DNA of 16,809 bases from MGBC163016 sp910588905 (lineage in GTDB: Bacteria; Actinomycetota; Coriobacteriia; Coriobacteriales; Eggerthellaceae), in NCBI GenBank assembly GCA_948616985.1, contig CAPGDO010000024.1:1-16809 (forward strand), given 5' to 3'. The position numbers were made by a program, and so were the translations under genes. The notes beneath the pieces are model-generated. The model was not told the DNA's origin, did not search any database, and worked only from the letters and a program-made list of their open reading frames with translations. This document shows positions 1 through 5,841 of this stretch, piece by piece (the stretch's first letter is position 1; every line of letters starts with the position of its first letter).

Positions 1-2
1 GC

Positions 3-560
3 CTAGCATTGCTCCCCTTTCTCCATTGCGCTCAGGCAGGCGAGCACCGGTTCTAAGTACTCGCGCCTTGTGCCGTCGAAGCCCTCGCCCATGACGCGCA
101 GCATCTCGGCTGCCTTCGGGTCGCTCTCTGCTGCCTTGGCGTTCGCCTTGAAGAACATCTTCATCGCAATCTTGTCTGACGTCCCGAGGCGCTCAAAGTC
201 GAACCCGCCTTGGCAGTAGAAGTGCGGGAGGGCGGGATACTCGTTCTCGGGGAACGTGCGGCGAAACGCTTCCTCCGTCTCTGATGCCGGCCACATATCG
301 CACGGCATGGGCGTAGCTCCCGTGGCAAGCACTACAACGCGAAGGTTTGGATGATCTCGCATCACCTTCTTCAGCCATTTGGCGTCCTTGACGGATGCCG
401 CATGGAACCAGCTGCAGAAGACGAGAGCATCCACATCGTCCAACGCAACACTATTCTTCTCGGAATAAGGAACAGCCTCGCACCCGAGGTCTTCTGCGAG
501 CCATTCGGCGTACTTCTTCGTGAATCCCGTCTGTGAACAGTAGATAACAGCGGCTCTCAT
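3..560 (-). CDS. Flavodoxin-domain protein (flavodoxin_5 / HemG-like)
   Basis: The 185-residue protein opens with a flavodoxin FMN-phosphate loop (YCSQTGFTKKYAEW, residues 6-19). Later segments match the flavodoxin_5 pattern: a CSWFHA strand-loop near residue 50, VVVLATGATPM near 75-85, and an F-Y-CQGGFDFERL segment near 120. The family binds FMN and transfers electrons; protoporphyrinogen oxidase HemG is a member, but substrate cannot be read here. The frame stays open to 626, but the ATG at 560 is preferred. It starts the flavodoxin fold directly and has an AAAGGA ribosome site about 8 nt upstream, while the longer version adds a low-complexity tail lying inside the TetR gene. It begins one base after the TetR stop codon, so the two genes are almost certainly co-transcribed and the regulator probably senses something this flavoprotein handles. 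Confidence 0.85.
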   Translation of the reverse strand: MRAAVIYCSQTGFTKKYAEWLAEDLGCEAVPYSEKNSVALDDVDALVFCSWFHAASVKDAKWLKKVMRDHPNLRVVVLATGATPMPCDMWPASETEEAFRRTFPENEYPALPHFYCQGGFDFERLGTSDKIAMKMFFKANAKAAESDPKAAEMLRVMGEGFDGTRREYLEPVLACLSAMEKGEQC

Positions 561-561
561 C

Positions 562-1179
562 CTAGGCGTCCTTTCTGTGGGCATCGTTGAACTGCTCGAC
601 ATGGCGCAGACAGGAAGCACGGGCATGATCAGCTGACGCCTCTTGCTCCATCAGCATGAGCATGGGCCCGTGGAACTCCATGGCTGCGAGCTCGATATCG
701 CATGGAGCAAACACCCCGGCATCGACCAAATGGGAGAAGATGGTCTTCTGCAGCTCGATGGGGCGCTCGATGAACATGGCTGCGTAGAGCGCGCGGAAGC
801 GGTCTTCTCCATAGCGGTTGGAGGCGAGCATCCGCATGAAGAGCTTGATCCTTGCATTATCGAAAAAGGGCGCGTAGCTATCCCATACGAGAGAGGAGAG
901 CTCTTGGCTCTTCGCACATGAGTAAGCGTGCGGGTCGTCTTCGGGAGAGGCCATCGCGCCCGCATCCCTCACCGTGCTCTCAACATATGAGCTCTCCCGC
1001 TCGGTCAGTGCGTCGAAGAGCTCTTGCTTTCCCTTGAAATGGTTATAGAGCGAAGCAGCCTTCATCCCGGCAGCTTCTGCGATATCGTGCATGGTGGTCG
1101 CTGCGTAGCCCTTCTCGCTGAAGAGGACGAGCGAATCATCAAGAATTCGATCCCGTGGGTTTCCCTCGATTTTCGGCAT
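562..1179 (-). CDS. TetR/AcrR family transcriptional regulator
   Basis: A 205-residue protein with a typical TetR N-terminal helix-turn-helix at about residues 8-55. It reads DRILDDSLVLFSEKGYAATT, then MHDIAEAAGMKAASLYNHFKG, with the conserved LYNHF recognition-helix end. The C-terminal 150 residues are a ligand-binding/dimerisation domain whose ligand is not predictable. The start at 1179 is supported by an AAGGGAG site 4-5 nt upstream. A perfect 13-bp inverted repeat sits 11 bases upstream, so autoregulation is very likely. It is the first gene of an operon with the flavodoxin-domain protein; the next start lies one base past this stop. TetR genes beside redox enzymes often respond to quinones or electrophiles, but that is inference. 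Confidence 0.9.
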   Translation of the reverse strand: MPKIEGNPRDRILDDSLVLFSEKGYAATTMHDIAEAAGMKAASLYNHFKGKQELFDALTERESSYVESTVRDAGAMASPEDDPHAYSCAKSQELSSLVWDSYAPFFDNARIKLFMRMLASNRYGEDRFRALYAAMFIERPIELQKTIFSHLVDAGVFAPCDIELAAMEFHGPMLMLMEQEASADHARASCLRHVEQFNDAHRKDA

Positions 1180-1190
1180 AAGGCTCCCTT

Positions 1191-1218
1191 GTACTAACTA
1201 ACATTTGTTAGTTAGTAC
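1191..1218. promoter_or_regulatory. 28-bp perfect palindrome, probable TetR operator
   Basis: The arms GTACTAACTAACA (1191-1203) and TGTTAGTTAGTAC (1206-1218) are exact reverse complements around a 2-bp centre. The palindrome lies 11 bp upstream of the TetR start. A minus-strand promoter can be read over it: TTGACG at 1242-1237, then a 17-bp spacer, then a weak TGTACT at 1219-1214. Binding would therefore cover the -10 region and the start of the transcript. TetR-family operators are inverted repeats of this kind, which makes this the natural target of the adjacent regulator. Confidence 0.8.
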
Positions 1219-1316
1219 AGAGATCAAAGGAGGTTGCGTCAATCTGTGTGGAGAGTTAAAGGTATCGTCCTTGCCAATGAGGAAGTCTTGCCTTTTGAGC
1301 TGTATATGGCAAGTTC

Positions 1317-1356
1317 GGTTGACGCATTTCCAACCTTTGTTGGTTGAGTGCCAACC
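1317..1356. repeat. Alternating GGTTG/CAACC array upstream of an XRE gene
   Basis: Four pentamers alternate in orientation: GGTTG (1317-1321), CAACC (1331-1335), GGTTG (1342-1346) and CAACC (1352-1356). They form two inverted pairs, each reading GGTTGA...CCAACC, in the 239-bp gap between the TetR operator and the XRE gene at 1419. XRE regulators commonly bind repeated inverted half-sites ahead of their own genes, so this is a candidate operator. A TAGAAT at 1393-1398 could serve as a -10 element, but no convincing -35 pairs with it. The rest of the gap holds a CTTGCC/GGCAAG stem (1287-1313) and nothing else recognisable. Confidence 0.4.
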
Positions 1357-1418
1357 ACAGCAGTCGGTACATTCAGCCCATCGTTGAACACGTAGAATAT
1401 CCAGAGGAGTGATGAAGC

Positions 1419-1790
1419 ATGAATTTCAACGAGAAGCTGATAGAGCTGCGCAACTCCAAGCACCTGTCCCAAGAAGAGTTGGGGCACGAGATGGGCGTGT
1501 CGAGGCAGACCATATCCAAATGGGAGTCCGGCCAGTCCTACCCCGACTTTCAGCGGCTGGTTCTTTTGAGCGACTATTACGGGCTGTCCTTAGACGAGCT
1601 CGTACGCAATCTCGACGTGCAGGATGTGCGCGATAAGAACATGAGTGCCGAGCAACTGAACTCCATCTACAACGACGTCGGGTTTGCGAAGAAATGCATC
1701 AAATGGTGGATCATCATCGCAGGCATTGCTGTGGGAATCGTGCTTCTGCTCGTCCTGCATTTCGTCATCAACGCCATCTTCGTGTGGTGA
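1419..1790 (+). CDS. XRE-family regulator with C-terminal membrane anchor
   Basis: A 123-residue protein. Residues 4-60 are a canonical Cro/C1-type helix-turn-helix: LRNSKHLSQEELGHEMGVSR, then QTISKWESGQSYPD, then a DYYGLSLDELV tail. After a charged linker, residues of about 93-121 (WWIIIAGIAVGIVLLLVLHF and onward) form one hydrophobic helix, so the DNA-binding domain is probably tethered to the inner face of the membrane. AGAGGAG at 1403-1409 is the ribosome site for the ATG at 1419; an ATG at 1412 is in another frame. This domain order is common in Gram-positive gut bacteria, often beside transport or stress genes, but the signal sensed is unknown. It converges with the larger XRE-membrane gene that ends at 1972. 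Confidence 0.85.
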   Translation: MNFNEKLIELRNSKHLSQEELGHEMGVSRQTISKWESGQSYPDFQRLVLLSDYYGLSLDELVRNLDVQDVRDKNMSAEQLNSIYNDVGFAKKCIKWWIIIAGIAVGIVLLLVLHFVINAIFVW

Positions 1791-1826
1791 AGCGACTGCA
1801 CGCGCCTGCACCAAATGCTTTTAGAG

Positions 1827-1870
1827 ATGCTTCAAAGATTGCTCCCATTCAGCTTTAGTCCTTGAAGCAT
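1827..1870. repeat. Inverted repeat between convergent XRE genes
   Basis: ATGCTTCAA (1827-1835) and TTGAAGCAT (1862-1870) are perfect inverted repeats around a 26-nt loop. A related ATGCTTCGAAG follows at 1898-1908, and ATTGCTCCCAT (1838-1848) is loosely mirrored by ATGGGA...GGCAAT (1885-1899). The site lies in the 181-bp gap between convergent genes. No T-run follows either arm, so a rho-independent terminator is doubtful, though a 3'-end structure remains possible. Confidence 0.35.
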
Positions 1871-1971
1871 ACGGAAAGGAAACGATGGGACGGGGCAATG
1901 CTTCGAAGAAACACTACCCCAATCTGTCCTTCTGATATGCTCTCCCACGTAAGCTTTGGGCTGGGCAGTTT

Positions 1972-2994
1972 TTATTCTGCCTTTCCACAGGCTTTCAAGA
2001 TCAGTGTCGCGGCACCGCAGAGGAGTCCTCCTATGGGCCAAGGAAGCCAGAAGAATTCGTCAACTTCGCTGCCGTTGCCCAAGGGGATGAATAACAAGCT
2101 AAGCGCGATGATGGTCGCCACTATCATGATGCAACCGCATATCGGCCCCACGAGCCTGCTCTCCTGTTTGAGCGCAAGCGCGCGCTCACGTTGTTCTTCC
2201 GTCAGGTTCGCTCGCTCTATGTCAGATGCGCTCAGCTCCTTTACGGATTCCTTGTTGTACTCGTCGATGTTCACGCGCCCCAAGGCGAGCGCGCCGTGAA
2301 TGATGAGCCAAACGTCTATCGCTATGCATACGAGCATGGAGAAAGCGGCGAATATATTGTTCATCGACGGTTCGTCTGTCTCGGAGCCGAAAAAGATGAC
2401 AAGGACTATCCACAAGAAGATGAGGCAGATGCCAATAATGAGCTCCCGGGTGAATTGTTCACGCGCCTTCACCTTGTCGGCTTCTGTGTAGAAATCCTCC
2501 AGATAGGGATGGAGTTTGACGAATGCAGAATGTTCAAGCGCTGCCCTGATGATGAATGCCAGCCCCGAGCCTATGCCTGCGAAGAGGAGGAGCATGCCGA
2601 AACCCGCCGAGATCTTCTCCGGCAGAATACCGACATCGGACAATCCTCCGAAAATGACACAGAAGGCCACTCCCAAGATAATGAGCGATATTCCCGTCGG
2701 GATCTTCCAGCCAAAGGTTCGCATGATCTTGTCGTATCCGAAAAGGTCGGATGGCGCTCGATGCTGCACGAGGGCGGGCGTTGGCCCCTCTCCGGTAAGG
2801 TCACCCGTTATAAGATCATCGAGGGTGCAGCCGAACAGGTCGCACAAAGCAAGCAGCTTGTCCACCTCGGGGCTCGTTGTCCCCGCTTCCCATTTTGTGA
2901 CGGCTTGTCGGCTCACGCCTATACGTGCCGCGATGGCCTCTTGCGTCATGTTGTTTGCTGATCGAAGATGCAGCAGGTTCTCTCTGAATGCCAT
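1972..2994 (-). CDS. XRE-family regulator fused to six-helix membrane domain
   Basis: A 340-residue protein with an N-terminal Cro/C1-type helix-turn-helix at about residues 4-62: ENLLHLRSANNMTQEAIAAR, IGVSRQAVTKWEAG, then LCDLFGCTLDDLI. About six hydrophobic helices follow. The first two are around residues 103-145, two more lie mid-protein (IIGICLIFLWIVLVIFF; AFSMLVCIAIDVWLIIHG), and the last two are near the C-terminus. The longest frame starts at 3048, but AAAGGA nine bases before the ATG at 2994 makes that the better start, and a TACAAT -10-like hexamer lies at 3029-3024. It is probably a membrane-located transcription regulator. It is convergent with the smaller XRE-membrane gene, and the two DNA-binding domains are recognisably related. 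Target and signal are unknown. Confidence 0.8.
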   Translation of the reverse strand: MAFRENLLHLRSANNMTQEAIAARIGVSRQAVTKWEAGTTSPEVDKLLALCDLFGCTLDDLITGDLTGEGPTPALVQHRAPSDLFGYDKIMRTFGWKIPTGISLIILGVAFCVIFGGLSDVGILPEKISAGFGMLLLFAGIGSGLAFIIRAALEHSAFVKLHPYLEDFYTEADKVKAREQFTRELIIGICLIFLWIVLVIFFGSETDEPSMNNIFAAFSMLVCIAIDVWLIIHGALALGRVNIDEYNKESVKELSASDIERANLTEEQRERALALKQESRLVGPICGCIMIVATIIALSLLFIPLGNGSEVDEFFWLPWPIGGLLCGAATLILKACGKAE

Positions 2995-3011
2995 TGGTGT
3001 GATTCCTTTTT

Positions 3012-3854
3012 TCATCGGTTGCAATTGTACTGTGTCGAGATGATCCAAATTAAAGCATTCTTCAGGTTCCTGCCATCAACCAGCCGGTGCAAAATACGTT
3101 TTTTTCTGGAACTTGGTGGTTGCCAAGGGCTGGTCACAAGCATCTTTTTTATACGTTTGGGCACGTACATGTACTCGGGGCTCATAGGGTGGGTGACGAG
3201 CTCGCAACCGTCGTCGAGGCTCCCGTCGTGCTTGAAGTAGAGGAAGTCGTTTCCGTACATGGAGCTGATGCGGGTCGCTGCGGCATCGGCGTCGCCGTCG
3301 TCCATCTCAAGCTCAACGCCGAGGTAGAGGCCCGTAGGCTCCGACTCGGGATCATCGCGGAAGATCGGGGCGGGCTTGAAGTAGTAGGACTGTATGGACT
3401 GCCCGTTGTCGTATGAGGAGCAGGACCAGCAGTAGCGCCCACTCTCGGTCTCTCGCGTGTCGCTTGTGCGGAAGAGCCGCCCGCAGCATTCGCAGCGGGA
3501 GTAGTTCGGGAGGCACTCTTCGCAGATTTCGCGCCCGTTGTGGGCGATGGCTGGCGGGTGCAGTTCCGTCTCGTGGAGCTGTCCGCAGTGGCCGCATGTG
3601 TATGTGCGGGCATCGGCGCAGCTGCGGCAAAGGACGCATGACTCGGAGGTGGTGAGCATCTCCTCGGTGAGACGGAAGGTGCCGCAATGGTCGCATCGGG
3701 TGTATCGCGTCTCAGCGCAGTTCGGGCAGACGTCCTGAATCGGTGAGCTTGCGGGTTCGTAGATCGTCTCGCAATGCCGACAGAAGTTCAGCAGAGCCTC
3801 GCTCTGAGGAGGGTTTGCTCGCCTCGCTCTGGTTCGTGTGGCAGTTCTTGGCAT
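3012..3854 (-). CDS. Truncated cysteine-knuckle/amidoligase-like protein
   Basis: Residues 25-144 hold at least eight CxxC knuckles (for example FCRHC, VCPNC, RCDHC, TCGHC, ICEEC, YCWSC), a zinc-ribbon-like array. Residues 174-228 match the start of the amidoligase family found in phages and mobile elements: GLYLGVELEMD, then FKHDGSLDDGCELVTHPMSP. Family members normally continue well past this point, with a second catalytic half. Here the match stops near residue 228 (about 3170), and a basic unrelated tail of about 52 residues runs to a stop at 3012. I infer a 3' deletion or rearrangement and probably loss of enzyme activity. The ATG at 3854 has GAAAGGGG about 8 nt upstream and is preferred over 3887. 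The conserved 87-nt element lies 65 bp upstream. Confidence 0.7.
   Translation of the reverse strand: MPRTATRTRARRANPPQSEALLNFCRHCETIYEPASSPIQDVCPNCAETRYTRCDHCGTFRLTEEMLTTSESCVLCRSCADARTYTCGHCGQLHETELHPPAIAHNGREICEECLPNYSRCECCGRLFRTSDTRETESGRYCWSCSSYDNGQSIQSYYFKPAPIFRDDPESEPTGLYLGVELEMDDGDADAAATRISSMYGNDFLYFKHDGSLDDGCELVTHPMSPEYMYVPKRIKKMLVTSPWQPPSSRKKRILHRLVDGRNLKNALIWIISTQYNCNR
3165..3174. repeat. GTACATGTAC palindrome at the amidoligase breakpoint
   Basis: The 10-bp palindrome GTACATGTAC sits almost exactly where the amidoligase-like match ends. Just beyond it, ATACGTTT occurs twice within about 60 bp (3093-3100 and 3151-3158), each time next to a T-run. This could be the scar of the event that removed the gene's 3' half, but no target-site duplication can be shown. 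Confidence 0.3.
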
Positions 3855-3918
3855 GTGGATCGCCCCTTTCTTTTGCGTGCCTTGCACGCCCGGGGGCGCA
3901 GGTGACGTGCGTTCGCGG

Positions 3919-4005
3919 CAAGGGAGGAAGCGAAACCCGGAGGGCTGGAGTTTTTATCGCTTTCGGATATAGTCACGCGGCGAGAAAAAGTTTTCGCGGC
4001 CCTTG
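3919..4005 (-). promoter_or_regulatory. 87-nt structured leader element, copy 1
   Basis: This element is 87 nt long, as is copy 2 at 11899-11985. On the plus strand both begin CAAGGG and end GGCCCTTG. Both share the core CCCGGAGGGCT, then GAGTTTT, a variable middle containing TTCGG, and AAAAGTTTT near the right end. The ends pair: CAAGGG with CCCTTG, GCGAAAC with GTTTTCGC, and inner TTTTT with AAAAA, leaving the GGAGGGCT segment as an internal loop. It lies 65 bp upstream of the minus-strand amidoligase-like gene, so it probably acts as the 5' leader or promoter of that gene. Read from the minus strand, the core is AGCCCTCCGGG, which could pair with a ribosome binding site. No known RNA class was recognised. 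Confidence 0.6.
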
Positions 4006-4241
4006 CGCGTATGAGCGGATGCCTGCGAACATGCGGGTTGCTAGGTGCGCTGAAAGGGCGATTAGCCAAGCCACCGCCTGAGAGCAAGAGCGGGACTGCG
4101 CTGCTCAGCAGGCTCATATGATGCTGAAGCAAAGGCGTTGCGACTTCCCGGAACCCAGCAAATCCCATCCAATTCGGAAAATCCACAGTCTGTTCGATTG
4201 ACGGATTCACCCAATGGGTGCATCATTAGAAACTTTAAAAT
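4006..4241. other. Intergenic region between leader copy 1 and the polymerase
   Basis: The whole gap from 3855 to 4274 carries no gene I can support. It holds leader copy 1 on the left and the LexA-like box on the right. Between them the only clear structure is the palindrome CACCCA-A-TGGGTG at 4208-4220, followed by an A/T-rich stretch (4226-4250) that probably contains the plus-strand polymerase promoter. Minus-strand frames through here lack ribosome sites and recognisable domains. Confidence 0.4.
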
Positions 4242-4255
4242 CGTACAAATGTTCC
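4242..4255 (+). promoter_or_regulatory. LexA-like SOS box upstream of Y-family polymerase
   Basis: CGTACAAATGTTCC matches 12 of 14 positions of the Gram-positive LexA consensus CGAACRNRYGTTYG. It lies 20 bp before the TTG start of a Y-family polymerase, a classic SOS-regulated gene type, in an A/T-rich promoter-like stretch. Position and gene type together make damage-inducible repression by LexA likely. Confidence 0.6.
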
Positions 4256-4274
4256 CATTCCGAGGAGGTGCCTC

Positions 4275-5474
4275 TTGCGCGAGCGCGTCATAATGCATAT
4301 CGACATGAACGCCTTCTATGCGTCCGTGGCCCAGCACCTCGACCCATCGCTCAGGAACAGGCCGGTAGCCGTCGCCGGAGACCCTGAGCGCAGAAGCGGA
4401 ATCATCCTCGCCAAGTCGCGAGAGGCCAAGGCGTGCGGCGTTAAGACGGCGGAGGCGATATGGCAGGCCAAGCAGAAGTGCCGAGACCTCATCGTCATGC
4501 CACCGGACTATGCTGCCTACAAGAGGTACTCGACGCTTGCGCGCTTGATCCACTACGAGTACACCAACCAGGTGGAGCCTTTCGGGCTGGATGTATCCTG
4601 GATAGACGTGACGGGTTCGATGCACCTGTTCGGCGAAAGCCCCATGCTCATAGCCCAAGAGATCTCGGAGCGCGTCAAGAAGGAGCTAGGCCTTACGGTG
4701 TCGGTCGGGGTCTCGTGGAACAAGGTGTTCGCGAAGCTCGGAAGCGACACGGACCCGGGAGACGGCATCATCGCCATCACCAAGGGCAACTACAAGGACG
4801 TCGCATGGCCGATGCCAGCCTCCGAGATGATCTACGTGGGACCGGCCACCACCCGCAAGCTCCAATCGGCGGGCTACATGACCATAGGCGACCTCGCGCA
4901 TGCCGGGGACTACTTCCTCGACAAGAGGTTCGGCAAGATCGGAAGGATGCTGCGCGCATTCGCTCGCGGCGAGGACCAGACCCCCGTGCGCGTGATGGAT
5001 CCCGCGAAGGCTGATGTTGACTACGTCGTCAAGGGCATCGGGAACGGTCTCACAGCCCCGCGGGACCTCGTTTGCGAGGCGGACGTGAAGGCACTCGTGT
5101 GGCTGCTGTCAGAGTCGGTGTCGCAGAGGCTTCGGGAGTCGCATCTTCGCTGTAGGACAATATCGGTCGGCATCAGGCGAGCAGTGGATCTCACGGGATA
5201 CTCAAGGCAGACGACCTTGCGCGTGCCGACCTGCCTGACGACCGACGTGGCCAACATCGCCATGGAGCTCATTCGAACAAGCCAGCCGCTCGATGAGGAG
5301 CACGCGATACGGGCCATCCATGTGCGCACCACGAACCTGTCCCCGATGCTGGAACCGACGCAGCACGACCTCTTCGGGGATGTCGAGAAGGTGAGCAAGC
5401 TTGAGAAGCTCGACCTCGTGATCGACAAGCTCAGGCGTCGCTTCGGCAACAAGTGCGTCCATCGTGCCGTCTAG
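4275..5474 (+). CDS. Y-family translesion DNA polymerase (DinB/UmuC type)
   Basis: A 399-residue Y-family polymerase that would copy damaged DNA. The first motif is MHIDMNAFYASV, with catalytic Asp10 and Tyr15 at the steric-gate position. The palm motif reads FGLDVSWIDVTGS: Asp106 is kept, but the next residue, normally the catalytic Glu of the family's (S/G)xDE motif, is Val107 (codon GTA, one base from GAA). The helix-hairpin-helix and little-finger regions look intact. QHDLF at residues 363-367, near the C-terminus, resembles a beta-clamp-binding motif. AGGAGG at 4263-4268, six bases upstream, supports a TTG start; the next ATG (4293) is too far from it. A LexA-like box precedes it and a small conserved-looking gene follows, as in mobile-element mutagenesis cassettes. 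Confidence 0.88.
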   Translation: MRERVIMHIDMNAFYASVAQHLDPSLRNRPVAVAGDPERRSGIILAKSREAKACGVKTAEAIWQAKQKCRDLIVMPPDYAAYKRYSTLARLIHYEYTNQVEPFGLDVSWIDVTGSMHLFGESPMLIAQEISERVKKELGLTVSVGVSWNKVFAKLGSDTDPGDGIIAITKGNYKDVAWPMPASEMIYVGPATTRKLQSAGYMTIGDLAHAGDYFLDKRFGKIGRMLRAFARGEDQTPVRVMDPAKADVDYVVKGIGNGLTAPRDLVCEADVKALVWLLSESVSQRLRESHLRCRTISVGIRRAVDLTGYSRQTTLRVPTCLTTDVANIAMELIRTSQPLDEEHAIRAIHVRTTNLSPMLEPTQHDLFGDVEKVSKLEKLDLVIDKLRRRFGNKCVHRAV

Positions 5475-5488
5475 CTCACTGACGAGGT

Positions 5489-5507
5489 GATGTCCAGTTT
5501 GGACATC
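5489..5507 (+). repeat. GATGTCCA/TGGACATC hairpin after the polymerase gene
   Basis: GATGTCCA and TGGACATC form an 8-bp perfect inverted repeat around GTT, 15 bp after the polymerase stop and 46 bp before the next start. No T-run follows, so it is more likely an operator, an RNA-processing stem or a weak terminator than a strong intrinsic terminator. Confidence 0.4.
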
Positions 5508-5552
5508 AAGCGCGACAACACCGTTCACCCAGTAGGATTTCTGAGGTAGGCG

Positions 5553-5834
5553 ATGAGCGTGGTTCAGGGAATAGATGGAAGGGTGAAGCGGTACGTCTGC
5601 GTGACCGCTCGCATAGACGAGGACGGCAGGACGCGCCCCATGTCCGTGCAATGGTGGAACGGCGAGACCTATCCCATAGAGAAGGTCATCTCGGTTTGTC
5701 GCCGCTCATCTAAGCGCGTAGGGAGCGATGGTATCTGCTGCACCGTTATTATTAACGGCAAGGAGACCTTCCTCTACCACGAGGACCCGCGCTGGTTCGT
5801 GGAGGAGAAGGTCGCAGAAGGGCATATCTGCTGA
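5553..5834 (+). CDS. Small hypothetical protein paired with Y-family polymerase
   Basis: A 93-residue acidic/basic mixed protein with no signal peptide or membrane helix. Visible pattern: GRVKRYVCVTARIDEDGRTR, then a WWNGETYPIEKV segment (residues of about 34-45), VCRRSS, TVIINGKETFLYHED and a terminal RWFVEE. The alternating strands and paired tryptophans suggest a small beta-barrel or ribbon fold. Small proteins with a W-x-G-x-x-Y-x-(V/I) segment are found beside translesion polymerases in actinobacteria, so it may be a polymerase accessory factor; that is inference from position. GAGGTAGG just before the ATG supports the start. It ends seven bases before the convergent gene that ends at 5842. 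Confidence 0.65.
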   Translation: MSVVQGIDGRVKRYVCVTARIDEDGRTRPMSVQWWNGETYPIEKVISVCRRSSKRVGSDGICCTVIINGKETFLYHEDPRWFVEEKVAEGHIC

Positions 5835-5841
5835 GCAGGCC

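Noticed and set aside
1319..1347. TTGACG at 1319 as the -35 of the small XRE gene
   Set aside because: At 16-18 bp spacing there is no acceptable -10 hexamer, and the TTGACG is part of a GGTTG repeat.
1409..1636. Alternative plus-strand frame starting just before the small XRE gene
   Set aside because: It overlaps the XRE gene in another frame and gives an Arg-rich product; the ribosome site spacing favours the XRE start at 1419.
2191..2961. Plus-strand open frame of 256 codons
   Set aside because: It lies opposite the XRE-membrane gene, which has a clear helix-turn-helix and membrane helices; the plus-strand product has no recognisable feature.
4062..4658. Minus-strand open frame over the polymerase 5' end
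   Set aside because: It overlaps the promoter, LexA-like box and catalytic N-terminus of the polymerase; no motif supports it.
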